DNA of 17,321 bases from an uncultured Spirochaetales bacterium (GCA_945947045.1 CAMEXG010000021.1:1-17321); one strand, 5' to 3'; positions 1 to 7,055 are shown, numbered from the stretch's first letter. The notes: a model not told the origin generated them from the letters alone. Numbers and translations are program-made.

Positions 1-921
1 CTCTTTCTTAGCCAATTCCACCAAGCGATGGAGCATTGCCTTTGCGTCTGCAAGCTGCAAGTCATGTTCGAAGGACTCTCTCTTAAGTACAACATATCCA
101 TATCCAAGATCATCCAAAACCTTTCTGACTGTATCGTAGCCCAGAAGTGTAGGGTTAAGCTTGACAAAAGTATCCAGTTTCTTTTCTGTCAATAGATAGG
201 AACAGATGGCTTCAATCTCCTTCGGTGGACATCCGTGCATTGTAGATACTGTCACTGAGCGGCAGATGTTCTTTGAGATATTGTCCAAAGTCTTTAAAAC
301 TTTTTCTTCTCTCCCTTCCCAGTCCGAGCCATCGAAGATTCCGTCTGAGATCATAGCCTTGGCTTCATTAATATAATCATCGAAGAGAGGTTTCTTTCCA
401 CTATCGATCATACTGTCGATAAATGTCTGCATCTTTTCCTGTTTGATACCTTCCAGGTTATATCCACAGGACATGTTGAAAATAAAGGAAGGTTTTTCGA
501 TTGTCTTATTCTCGATTGCACTCTCAATGATATGAAGAACAATCCAAGCCTTGAGATACTCGTCATATGCCTTCTCAAGAGTATACTCTGTAGACCACTC
601 GACATTGTATCCTTCATCTCTGGCATCGATACAAGGCTTTGCTATCTCCAAGTGATCCATGATCTGGACAGTCTTGAGTTCTATAAATCTGGCACCTACC
701 AGGTATGAAGCCACTATATTCTGGCTAAGCTGAGTATGAGGACCTGCTGCAGGGCCCATAGGAGTCGTTGCACTTTCGTTGAATACTTTTACTCTGTGCT
801 TTCCATCATCCTTATAAAACTGGTCTTTATGTATAGAAAAGATTGAATCGTGATTTCGAAACTCTCCGCTGATACGGGTGAGAAGTTCGCTAAAAGGGAT
901 TGGTCTCATCAAATCTGCCAT
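1..921 (-). CDS. ygfK: YgfK-type putative selenate reductase / oxidoreductase subunit, partial (N-terminal 307 codons)
   Basis: An open frame runs from the left window edge to an ATG at 921, giving 307 codons and no stop, so only the N-terminal part is present (E. coli YgfK is about 1,000 residues). It starts MADLMRPIPFSELLTRI and contains TPMGPAAGPHTQLSQNIV, RFIELKTVQIMD, FNMSCGYNLEGIKQ and STMHGCPPKEIEAIC. I recognise these as YgfK hallmarks, in a dihydroorotate/dihydropyrimidine dehydrogenase-like barrel. The start is supported by AAGGAG 8 nt upstream. YgfK is annotated as a selenate reductase subunit. In gut anaerobes its gene belongs to the ygeW/ygeX/ygeY/ssnA/hyuA/xdhD set linked to anaerobic urate and purine breakdown. 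The missing C-terminal part should carry the NAD(P)H/FAD and ferredoxin-like domains. The exact reaction is unproven. It is divergent from ndk, and the rest of any purine cluster would lie beyond the left edge. Confidence 0.93.
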   Translation of the reverse strand, partial: MADLMRPIPFSELLTRISGEFRNHDSIFSIHKDQFYKDDGKHRVKVFNESATTPMGPAAGPHTQLSQNIVASYLVGARFIELKTVQIMDHLEIAKPCIDARDEGYNVEWSTEYTLEKAYDEYLKAWIVLHIIESAIENKTIEKPSFIFNMSCGYNLEGIKQEKMQTFIDSMIDSGKKPLFDDYINEAKAMISDGIFDGSDWEGREEKVLKTLDNISKNICRSVTVSTMHGCPPKEIEAICSYLLTEKKLDTFVKLNPTLLGYDTVRKVLDDLGYGYVVLKRESFEHDLQLADAKAMLHRLVELAKKE

Positions 922-957
922 GTACTTTTCTCCTTAAGACGGAATATCGTCACTTAT

Positions 958-985
958 AGGATATCAGCAAAAAGTGTGATGTCAA
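958..985 (-). promoter_or_regulatory. Predicted sigma70-type promoter of ygfK
   Basis: On the minus strand a perfect -35 TTGACA (985-980) is followed after 16 nt by TATCCT (963-958). This puts the transcription start near 951 and leaves a leader of about 30 nt containing the AAGGAG ribosome binding site. The 17-bp repeat at 994-1010 lies just upstream of the -35, a normal place for an activator site. The promoter is assigned by consensus only. Confidence 0.5.
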
Positions 986-993
986 ACAAAAAG

Positions 994-1010
994 ATGCAAC
1001 ATTTTGCAAC
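994..1010. repeat. 17-bp repeat copy A (two TGCAAC units, 10-bp period)
   Basis: ATGCAACATTTTGCAAC contains TGCAAC twice, 10 bp apart, which is one DNA turn. An exact second copy lies at 4121-4137. Both are followed 4 nt later by TTCCCT. Copy A is 9 bp upstream of the ygfK -35 on the minus strand, the geometry expected of an activator site. No known regulator motif is recognised. Confidence 0.5.
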
Positions 1011-1024
1011 AGTTTTCCCTATTG

Positions 1025-1051
1025 TTGTCTAGACTTTCTATCACTAGACAA
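1025..1051 (+). promoter_or_regulatory. Perfect 8-bp inverted repeat upstream of ndk
   Basis: TTGTCTAG (1025-1032) and CTAGACAA (1044-1051) are exact inverted repeats around an 11-nt centre. The element ends 30 nt before the ndk start codon. It could be an operator or a leader hairpin. I see no convincing -10/-35 pair for ndk, so the two readings cannot be separated. Confidence 0.4.
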
Positions 1052-1052
1052 A

Positions 1053-1067
1053 TGTGATACCATCACA
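1053..1067 (+). promoter_or_regulatory. TGTGAT-N3-ATCACA inverted repeat next to the ndk ribosome binding site
   Basis: TGTGAT (1053-1058) and ATCACA (1062-1067) form a perfect 6-bp inverted repeat with a 3-nt loop, ending a few bases before the ndk GGAG. A GTGTGAT copy at 974-980 lies in the ygfK promoter spacer. The half-site resembles CRP/FNR-family TGTGA boxes, but the spacing is shorter than a CRP site, so a leader hairpin is equally likely. Confidence 0.35.
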
Positions 1068-1081
1068 CTGGAGATAAAAAA

Positions 1082-1543
1082 ATGAAAGAAAGAACTTTTA
1101 TTGCAATCAAACCAGATGGAGTCCAGAGAGGACTTATCGGAAGAGTAATAAGCAGAATTGAAGACAAGGGTTACAAGATCATTGGACTTAAGATGCTTTC
1201 CGTCACTCCGGAGCAGGCTGCAGCACACTATGCAGAGCACGAAGGAAAGCCCTTCTATCCAGGGCTTGTAAAATTCATCACAAGCGGTCCAATAGTGGCA
1301 ATGGTCGTTGAGGGTGAAGACTGCATCGGCGGAATGAGACAGCTAATGGGAAAGACAAACCCATCTCAGGCTGAAGTCGGTACAATTCGTGGAGACTTTA
1401 CTCCTCAGATGAGCTATAACGTCATCCATGGCTCCGACAGCCCTGCTTCCGCTGAAAGAGAAATAGCAATCTATTTTAATGAAAATGAGCTCACTTCATG
1501 GAAAACTGTCTTTGAGATGATCAAAGAAAAGCTGGAAAACTAA
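1082..1543 (+). CDS. ndk: Nucleoside diphosphate kinase
   Basis: This 153-residue protein is a full-length Ndk, which transfers the gamma-phosphate of ATP to nucleoside diphosphates through a phosphohistidine to balance NTP and dNTP pools in the cytoplasm. It starts MKERTFIAIKPDGVQRGLIG, the nucleotide-binding N-terminus with the conserved KPDGVQR. The active-site motif NVIHGSDS places the catalytic histidine at residue 116. GGAG lies 8 nt before the ATG. It is about 10-15 residues longer than the shortest bacterial Ndks because of a C-terminal tail (WKTVFEMIKEKLEN), which is common. It is transcribed alone, divergent from ygfK and convergent with the flavodiiron gene. Two inverted repeats lie in its leader region. 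The identification is very secure. Confidence 0.98.
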   Translation: MKERTFIAIKPDGVQRGLIGRVISRIEDKGYKIIGLKMLSVTPEQAAAHYAEHEGKPFYPGLVKFITSGPIVAMVVEGEDCIGGMRQLMGKTNPSQAEVGTIRGDFTPQMSYNVIHGSDSPASAEREIAIYFNENELTSWKTVFEMIKEKLEN

Positions 1544-1546
1544 AGA

Positions 1547-1572
1547 AAGAGCCGTCAATCGCGACGGCTCTT
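1547..1572. terminator. Bidirectional intrinsic terminator between ndk and the flavodiiron gene
   Basis: A 10-bp stem AAGAGCCGTC/GACGGCTCTT with a 6-nt loop lies between the two convergent genes. T-rich tracts follow on both strands (TTCTTATTTA on the plus strand, TTTCTTTAG on the minus), so it can serve both. Confidence 0.85.
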
Positions 1573-1587
1573 CTTATTTATATCTCT

Positions 1588-2739
1588 TTACTTGGAAAGA
1601 GCTTCTGCAATACTCTCCACTTGTGTTTCAGATACACTATTAAGAGCACTCATAAGTGTCGCTGTTCCCAGCCACTCTATTTCTTTGCTCTTCTCCATCA
1701 TTCCAGTAATGACCTTTGCAGCCATTGGTCCCCAGGAGCCATTCTCAATTATTGCAACCTTTCTCTTCTGATAGTTTCTCTCAGTCAGATGTTCCACGAA
1801 CTCTCTCATAAATGGGAAGATATCTCCATTATATGTTGTCGTTGCAAGAACCAGCTTACTTGTTTTGAAAGCTGATGAGACAGCTTCAGACATATCGCTT
1901 CTGGCAAGGTCAAAAGTAGTGTACTTCACACCCCTTTCGCTTAGTTTTTTCTCCAATAGTTTTACTGCCTCTCTAGTGTGGCCGTAAACAGATGTATATG
2001 CGATAGTGACGCTATCTTCTTCAGGTGTATAAGAAGACCACTTGTCATATAGAGAGAGATAGTGTCCGAGATCCTCCGAGAGAACCGGGCCATGAAGAGG
2101 GAGGATCTTGGATATCTCCAACTTAGAAGCCTTCTTCAACAAGCACTGAACCATCTGTCCGTACTTTCCGACGATGCCGATATAATACCTTCTTGCCTCA
2201 TCGTCCCATGGCTCCTCCCTATCCAAGGCGCCGAATTTACCAAATCCGTCTGCAGTGAACAGTACTTTTTCGTTTATATCATAGGTAACCATTACTTCAG
2301 GCCAGTGAACCATAGGGGCGGCGACGAAAGTAAGAGTATGAGATCCAACCTGTAATGTATCGCCTTCCTTGACAACCACTCTTCTTTCACTCCAATCTGT
2401 ACCAAAGTAGTTCTTCATCATCTGAAAAGATTTCGCACTTGATACGACAAATGCTTCCGGATACTTCTCCATAAATGCAAAGATGCCTGCAGAATGGTCC
2501 GGCTCCATATGCTGTACCATAAGATAATCAGGGGTTCTTCCTTTGAGTTCGGAGGCGATGTTGTCAAGCCACTCTGAGATAAAATGCCTGTCAACTGCAT
2601 CCATAATAAGTGTCTTGTCTCCACCGTCAATGAGATAAGAGTTATAACTCATACCGTTTGGGACCTTATACTGTGACTCGAAAAGGTCAACCTTATGATC
2701 ATTTACACCTAGGTATTTAATATCTTTTGTAATATCCAT
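1588..2739 (-). CDS. fprA: Flavodiiron protein (FprA-type, metallo-beta-lactamase plus flavodoxin)
   Basis: The 383-residue protein has an N-terminal metallo-beta-lactamase-like domain (about 1-240) and a C-terminal flavodoxin domain (about 243-383, FMN loop near TSVYGHTREA). The diiron ligands are visible: H77, E79 and D81 (with H82) in HMEPDHS, H145 in MVHWPE, D164 in TADGFG and H216 in LPLHGP. Family members reduce O2 to water and/or NO to N2O in the cytoplasm, receiving electrons from rubredoxin or a reductase. This protects strict anaerobes. No rubredoxin domain is fused at the C-terminus, so the electron donor is encoded elsewhere. The start is supported by AAAGGA upstream and by the family N-terminus. 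The gene is monocistronic with its own promoter. Substrate preference (O2 or NO) cannot be read from the sequence. Confidence 0.94.
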   Translation of the reverse strand: MDITKDIKYLGVNDHKVDLFESQYKVPNGMSYNSYLIDGGDKTLIMDAVDRHFISEWLDNIASELKGRTPDYLMVQHMEPDHSAGIFAFMEKYPEAFVVSSAKSFQMMKNYFGTDWSERRVVVKEGDTLQVGSHTLTFVAAPMVHWPEVMVTYDINEKVLFTADGFGKFGALDREEPWDDEARRYYIGIVGKYGQMVQCLLKKASKLEISKILPLHGPVLSEDLGHYLSLYDKWSSYTPEEDSVTIAYTSVYGHTREAVKLLEKKLSERGVKYTTFDLARSDMSEAVSSAFKTSKLVLATTTYNGDIFPFMREFVEHLTERNYQKRKVAIIENGSWGPMAAKVITGMMEKSKEIEWLGTATLMSALNSVSETQVESIAEALSK

Positions 2740-2773
2740 CTTTATTTCCTTTAAAAAAATACTTTACTCTAAT

Positions 2774-2803
2774 AGTATAACTGTTCCAAAGCATGAGTAT
2801 CAA
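2774..2803 (-). promoter_or_regulatory. Predicted promoter of the flavodiiron gene
   Basis: On the minus strand TTGATA (2803-2798) and TATACT (2779-2774) are separated by 18 nt, with the transcription start expected about 28 nt before the ATG. This is a good sigma70-type match. No operator palindrome is evident over it. Confidence 0.55.
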
Positions 2804-2868
2804 CAAAAGACATTTATCCTTCTCTATTTTTCTCCCCTTTTTTTCCATACTATGTTTACAATACCAAT

Positions 2869-3414
2869 ATGATTGAGAAAAAACCTTATATCAGAGTCAA
2901 TCTTCCCTTTACCCAAAAAGAGAGTAAGGATCTTCTTTCCCTCTCTTTTAATGAAGAAATAAAGGAAAGAATGGAAAAGACAATAGAAAAAGAAGCTCCT
3001 ATCAGGCGTACTCTCCTTTACAAAAGAGTCATCAACTCCTTCGGAATCTTGAAAGTGGGCTCCAGACTTCTATCTCTTTTCGACTCGATATCTTCAGAAT
3101 TAACGAATAGAACCAGTGGGGACTATGACGGAGAGACTGTGTTTCATGCTACAGAAGACGAAGATTTCTTCCGCCCTTCACCTGAATCCGACGACAGGTA
3201 CTCTTATCAGATTCCTTCCAGAGAGGCCGCTTCTTGCATTCTTTATATCTTGGAGAACTCAGAGAAACAAAGCTTGACAAAATCCCAGCTTTATAAGGAA
3301 TTCATCAAAGAGATGGAATGGGAAAAAAGCGGGAACGCAATTGAGAAGCTTTTTTCCGCTGCACTCTCAGACGGCAGAATCAAAAGAAGTGGAAATGGAA
3401 GAATTCTCAAATGA
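2869..3414 (+). CDS. Stand-alone DUF3320-like protein
   Basis: This 181-residue soluble protein resembles the DUF3320 module usually found at the C-terminus of very large DUF4011-type superfamily 1 helicases. Residues about 6-75 match the first half (YIRVNLPFT, then EKEAPIRRTLLYKRVINSFG and VGSRL; in the family an acidic E-x-P-I/V segment, then R-R/K-V and G-S-R-I). Residues about 115-181 match the winged-helix-like second half (IPSREAASCILYILE, then a repeat of the same helix pattern). No helicase or nuclease motif is present, so it is a free-standing domain rather than a truncated helicase. Its stop overlaps the start of the HD gene (ATGA), so the two are co-translated. No Shine-Dalgarno is seen before the ATG. 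A TACTAT box at 2848-2853 would give a leader of only about 9 nt. Function unknown; nucleic-acid binding is an inference. Confidence 0.75.
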   Translation: MIEKKPYIRVNLPFTQKESKDLLSLSFNEEIKERMEKTIEKEAPIRRTLLYKRVINSFGILKVGSRLLSLFDSISSELTNRTSGDYDGETVFHATEDEDFFRPSPESDDRYSYQIPSREAASCILYILENSEKQSLTKSQLYKEFIKEMEWEKSGNAIEKLFSAALSDGRIKRSGNGRILK

Positions 3415-4214
3415 GACTTTATATAAAAAGAGCAGACACCTCTATATTCTTTGATCCTGATGCAAGTGGTCCAGTCTCCCTGATGGTAGGAGATACCATA
3501 ATAAGGGGAGAGTATAAGACTGAGTCTTCACTCTCTCCGTCTCTCTTATCTCTTCTTCTCTCAGGACTGAAGCCGGAATACAAAAAATGGGACAACGAGA
3601 AGATAGACTTTTCATATATCAAAAACAAAATCATACCTCTCTACGCCACATTTGACAGTGCACACCGAATAGACCATGTAAAGGCAGTAATACATGACAG
3701 TATAGAAGAGGCAAAAGAACTTGGAGCTTCAGTCACCCTCTCCTTAATAGCCGGAGCGTACCATGACATTGGACTCACCATAGACAGAAAGACACATCAC
3801 CTGGTGTCTGGAGAGATGATGAGAAAAGATGAGTTTCTCACCTCCACCTTTCCTCCCGATATAGTCACCCTGCTTTCAGAGGCTGCAGAAGACCACAGAG
3901 CTTCATCATCAACTCTTCCCCGCTCTCTCTTTGGAGCCATCGTCTCCGATAGTGACAGGCAACTAAATATAGAGACCGTATTATCCCGCACTATTCAATA
4001 CTCGCGATCCCATGGAGCTGAGAATATTGATCAAATCAAGGCACATGTCTTTTCTCATATGGCGGAAAAATACTCGAAAAACGGGTATTTAAGTATGTTT
4101 TTCCCCTCAGAAAAGGATAAATGCAACATTTTGCAACTACATTCCCTTTCAGAAAACGAAAAATTATTATCTGAAATTGTGGAGAAGTTATGGTCGAAAG
4201 TGGAGAATTTTTAA
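3411..4214 (+). CDS. HD-domain phosphohydrolase
   Basis: The 267-residue protein has an N-terminal region of about 75 residues that I do not recognise, followed by an HD domain. Metal-binding candidates are H85/H89 in AHRIDHV, H118-D119 in AYHDIGL, H129/H130 in THHLVSGE, H162 in EDHRAS and D180/D182 in SDSDR. HD enzymes are metal-dependent phosphohydrolases acting on nucleotides, cyclic nucleotides or nucleic acids; the substrate here is unknown. The start overlaps the stop of the DUF3320-like gene by 4 nt (ATGA), with GGAAG 9 nt upstream, so the pair is translationally coupled and probably works together. The last 30 codons contain the second copy of the 17-bp repeat also found upstream of ygfK. 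Confidence 0.88.
   Translation: MRLYIKRADTSIFFDPDASGPVSLMVGDTIIRGEYKTESSLSPSLLSLLLSGLKPEYKKWDNEKIDFSYIKNKIIPLYATFDSAHRIDHVKAVIHDSIEEAKELGASVTLSLIAGAYHDIGLTIDRKTHHLVSGEMMRKDEFLTSTFPPDIVTLLSEAAEDHRASSSTLPRSLFGAIVSDSDRQLNIETVLSRTIQYSRSHGAENIDQIKAHVFSHMAEKYSKNGYLSMFFPSEKDKCNILQLHSLSENEKLLSEIVEKLWSKVENF
4121..4137. repeat. 17-bp repeat copy B
   Basis: This is an exact copy of the ATGCAACATTTTGCAAC at 994-1010. It lies inside the 3' end of the HD gene and 127 bp upstream of the -35 box of the PLP gene at 4313. Its coding location weakens the case for a regulatory role, but the match is unlikely by chance alone. Confidence 0.4.
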
Positions 4215-4263
4215 CTATACCGCAATTTAATAGTAAATCTTCCATTTTTCCATCATTATTTTC

Positions 4264-4291
4264 TTTACAAATCTAGTTTTCCCTCTATACT
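4264..4291 (+). promoter_or_regulatory. Predicted promoter of the PLP-enzyme gene pair
   Basis: TTTACA (4264-4269) and TATACT (4286-4291) are separated by 16 nt, about 21 nt upstream of the start codon, with AGGAG in between. TCTAG and CTAGA flank the spacer and -10 as a short inverted repeat (4272-4294), a possible operator. Confidence 0.6.
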
Positions 4292-4312
4292 AGACTAAAC
4301 AGGAGATAAAAT

Positions 4313-5776
4313 ATGCTCATTAACCTTGAAAAGAAACCTGAAATAATCGCAAAGAACGTTGCAAGATGTAGAGAAAAGGGTATCACTCTTCCTACATTTG
4401 CCCAGATGAAGAATCCGGACCTCATTCCTCAAGAGATAAAAGATAAACTTAAGGATGTAGGTCTTTGGGATGTAAATCCACTTAACCTCTATAGAATCAA
4501 CTGGCACAATGAGCCTGTGGAAAAGGGTGGTCAGTTCGGTGGCGTCAATTACATCGAGATTCCTAGAAAGATCACAGGGACAAAGGCTCACATCTACGCT
4601 CTTGCCGGCAAGTTCTTCCCATGTGGTGTACACAAGGTCGGAGCTACATATGCTTGTCTCGCACCAGCTCTTGTATCAGGAAACTTCGACGCTGTAGAAC
4701 AGCAGGCTGTATGGCCAAGCACAGGTAACTATTGCCGTGGCGGTGCTTACAACTCAGCTCTTCTCGGATGTAAATCAATCGCTATCCTTCCTGAAGATAT
4801 GTCCCAGGAAAGATTCAATTGGCTCAAGACTGTTGCAGGCGAAATCATCGCTACCCCTGGCTGTGAATCCAACGTAAAAGAGATCTTCGACAAGTGTCAT
4901 GAACTTGATGAAGAACGCGGCAAGCACATTGTCATATTCAACCAGTTCGAGCAGTTCGAGAACTATCTCTGGCACTATGAAGTAACAGGTTCTGCAATTC
5001 TCGAAGTCATCAATAAGCTTGGAGTAAAAGCGGAGAATGTACGTGGTTACGCTTCCAGCACAGGTAGTGGCGGAACACTCGCAGCAGGCGATCATCTGAA
5101 GGATGTATATCCAAATATCAAGATTGCTGCAGGTGAAGCTCTCCAGTGCCCTACACTTCTTAGAAATGGTTTCGGTGCACATAGAATCGAAGGTATCGGC
5201 GATAAGCACGTTCCATGGATCCACAACGTAAAGAATACTGACATGATCTGCGCCATCGACGACCAGGATTGTATGGATATCTACAGACTCTTCAACGAAC
5301 CGGAAGGAAAAGAGTATCTTAAGTCCATTGGAGTAGAAGACAAGGATATCGAAAACCTTGCACTCTTCGGAATCAGCGGTATCGGCAATATGCTCTCAGC
5401 CATCAAGATGGCAAAATACTATGAGATGGATGAAGATGATTGTGTATTCACAATCCTTACAGACTCCAGCGTAATGTATACTTCCCGTCTGAAGGAACTT
5501 GAAGAGAAACAGGGCAAGTTCTCTCTCATGGAAGCTGCAAGAGTACATGCTGCATCTCTCATGCACCAGACAATCGAAAATGCACTTGAGCTTACATATT
5601 ATGAAAGACTCAGAGTGCACAACCTTAAGTATTACACATGGGTTGAACAGCAGGGTAAGACATATGAAGAACTCAACAGACAGTGGTATGACAGAAACTA
5701 CTGGAAAGACATCCCTAAGATGACAGACACAATCGACAAGATGATCACAGAGTTCAACGAAATGATAAAAGGCTGA
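4313..5776 (+). CDS. PLP-dependent beta-family enzyme (fold type II), function unassigned
   Basis: This 487-residue protein belongs to the tryptophan synthase beta / cysteine synthase superfamily but is longer than cysteine synthase (about 310) or diaminopropionate lyase (about 400). The Schiff-base lysine is probably K108 in FFPCGVHKVGAT. The substrate-carboxylate loop is PSTGNY (135-140), and the PLP-phosphate loop is SSTGSGGTL (about 248-256). About 90 N-terminal residues precede the core, and about 90 C-terminal residues rich in Tyr/Trp (YYERLRVHNLKYYTWVEQQ and following) follow it. I know close relatives only as PLP-dependent protein beta subunit in anaerobes, with no proven reaction. 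It lies just upstream of a threonine-synthase-like gene, which suggests beta-elimination or beta-replacement chemistry on Ser/Thr/Cys-type amino acids (inference). AGGAG lies 8 nt before the ATG, and it has its own promoter. Confidence 0.85.
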   Translation: MLINLEKKPEIIAKNVARCREKGITLPTFAQMKNPDLIPQEIKDKLKDVGLWDVNPLNLYRINWHNEPVEKGGQFGGVNYIEIPRKITGTKAHIYALAGKFFPCGVHKVGATYACLAPALVSGNFDAVEQQAVWPSTGNYCRGGAYNSALLGCKSIAILPEDMSQERFNWLKTVAGEIIATPGCESNVKEIFDKCHELDEERGKHIVIFNQFEQFENYLWHYEVTGSAILEVINKLGVKAENVRGYASSTGSGGTLAAGDHLKDVYPNIKIAAGEALQCPTLLRNGFGAHRIEGIGDKHVPWIHNVKNTDMICAIDDQDCMDIYRLFNEPEGKEYLKSIGVEDKDIENLALFGISGIGNMLSAIKMAKYYEMDEDDCVFTILTDSSVMYTSRLKELEEKQGKFSLMEAARVHAASLMHQTIENALELTYYERLRVHNLKYYTWVEQQGKTYEELNRQWYDRNYWKDIPKMTDTIDKMITEFNEMIKG

Positions 5777-5791
5777 TAAACGCCGGACTGG

Positions 5792-5820
5792 CCGGGGAGG
5801 AAATCCCCGGTTTTATTTTT
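5792..5820 (+). terminator. Intrinsic terminator between the two PLP genes
   Basis: Stem CCGGGGA/TCCCCGG (5792-5798 with 5804-5810), loop GGAAA, then TTTTATTTTT. The next gene's ribosome binding site GGAGG begins at 5821, directly after the T-tract, so no promoter fits between them. A weak competing fold exists: CCGG at 5783-5786 can pair with CCGG at 5792-5795. Confidence 0.85.
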
Positions 5821-5830
5821 GGAGGATTGA

Positions 5831-7051
5831 ATGCGCTTTAAATATGTATGTAGCGACTGTGGCAAAGAATACATCACTGATGAGATAATGTATCAATGTC
5901 CAGAGTGTAGTAAACTAAATGACGGTATATCATTCCCAAAAGGGAACCTTATTGTAAAACTTGATAAAGAAGTTCTAAAGAAAGCCAAAGAAAAAGACCA
6001 CGTGACTCCAAATGACTTTTATCCTTATCCATCAGATGATGAAGAAGCCTACCCTATCGGCGTTACACCTTTAATGGCTCCAAGAAGACTTCAGGAAGAG
6101 ACAGGAGTAAAGAATCTATACTTTAAGTTAGATTCTCAACTTATCTCCGGTTCATTCAAGGATAGGGCTTCCTATGAAGTAGCTCTTCAGGCAAAAGCTA
6201 TGGGAGAGAAGAAGATTGCCCTTGCCAGCACAGGAAACGCAGGAGCCGCAATGAGCGCTGTAGGTGCAGCCATGGGTTTGGATATTATCCTCTTCGTTCC
6301 TGCCTCCGCTCCTATAAACAAGCTTATGCAGTCTGTTTTGTATGGGGCAAAAGTAATCCCTGTAAAGGGGACATATGACGATGCATTCAAGCTCTCTATT
6401 GAATACACTCGTCTCCACGGAGGCATTAACCGCAATACCGCCTACAACCCTATGACCATCGAAGGCAAGAAGAGTATATCCATCGAACTGTTTGAGCAGA
6501 TGGGAAGAAAAGCTCCTGACGCCGTGTATGTTCCAGTTGGAGACGGTTGTATTATTGCAGGTGTAGCAAAGGGATTCTCAGATTTGCTTGAAGCCGGTCT
6601 TATCGACAAAATGCCAAGAATGATCTGCTGCCAGTCCACTAAGAGTGCAGCCATATCCAATGCTATCGACAACAACGACTACAGCGAGTTTAATGCAACC
6701 ACAAGAGCCGACAGCATATCCGTTGGTCTTCCAGCAAATGGAAGGATGGCGGCAGGATACGTAAAAGAATCCAAAGGATGGACAGTCAGAGTCAGCGACG
6801 AAGAAATTTTGGACAGTCAGATAGATCTTACATCAAAGGCAGGCGTACTCTCTGAGCCAGCTGCCGCTTGTGCTTGGGCTGCTTTCAAGAAAGATAAAGA
6901 TCACTTTGTATCAGAGCTTGGTGAAGATGCAGTCGCCGTAGTCCTTCTTACAGGTTCCGGATTTAAAGATATGAAAGCATTTGACGGCAGAGTAAAGATG
7001 CCAGATGCAATTGAAAACAGCGTAGAGGAAGTAAAGAAACTCAACTTTTAA
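5831..7051 (+). CDS. Threonine synthase-like PLP enzyme (ThrC family) with N-terminal zinc ribbon
   Basis: The 406-residue protein begins with a rubredoxin-like zinc ribbon (C7, C10, C23, C26), as in many threonine synthases. A fold-type-II PLP core follows. The Schiff-base lysine is K111 in SGSFKDRAS, the substrate loop is STGNAG (134-139), and the phosphate loop lies around VPVGDGCIIAGVAKGF. Threonine synthase converts O-phosphohomoserine to threonine. The canonical N-P-T-G-S-F-K-D-R motif here reads LISGSFKDRA, so a related lyase activity cannot be excluded. No homoserine kinase or homoserine dehydrogenase gene is adjacent. GGAGG lies 5 nt before the ATG. It is separated from the preceding PLP gene by 54 nt holding a strong terminator, and is followed by another hairpin. 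Confidence 0.85.
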   Translation: MRFKYVCSDCGKEYITDEIMYQCPECSKLNDGISFPKGNLIVKLDKEVLKKAKEKDHVTPNDFYPYPSDDEEAYPIGVTPLMAPRRLQEETGVKNLYFKLDSQLISGSFKDRASYEVALQAKAMGEKKIALASTGNAGAAMSAVGAAMGLDIILFVPASAPINKLMQSVLYGAKVIPVKGTYDDAFKLSIEYTRLHGGINRNTAYNPMTIEGKKSISIELFEQMGRKAPDAVYVPVGDGCIIAGVAKGFSDLLEAGLIDKMPRMICCQSTKSAAISNAIDNNDYSEFNATTRADSISVGLPANGRMAAGYVKESKGWTVRVSDEEILDSQIDLTSKAGVLSEPAAACAWAAFKKDKDHFVSELGEDAVAVVLLTGSGFKDMKAFDGRVKMPDAIENSVEEVKKLNF

Positions 7052-7055
7052 CATT

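Noticed and set aside
4775..5224. 149-codon minus-strand open frame opposite the large PLP gene
   Set aside because: It lies entirely within a well-supported enzyme gene; the translation has no family resemblance.
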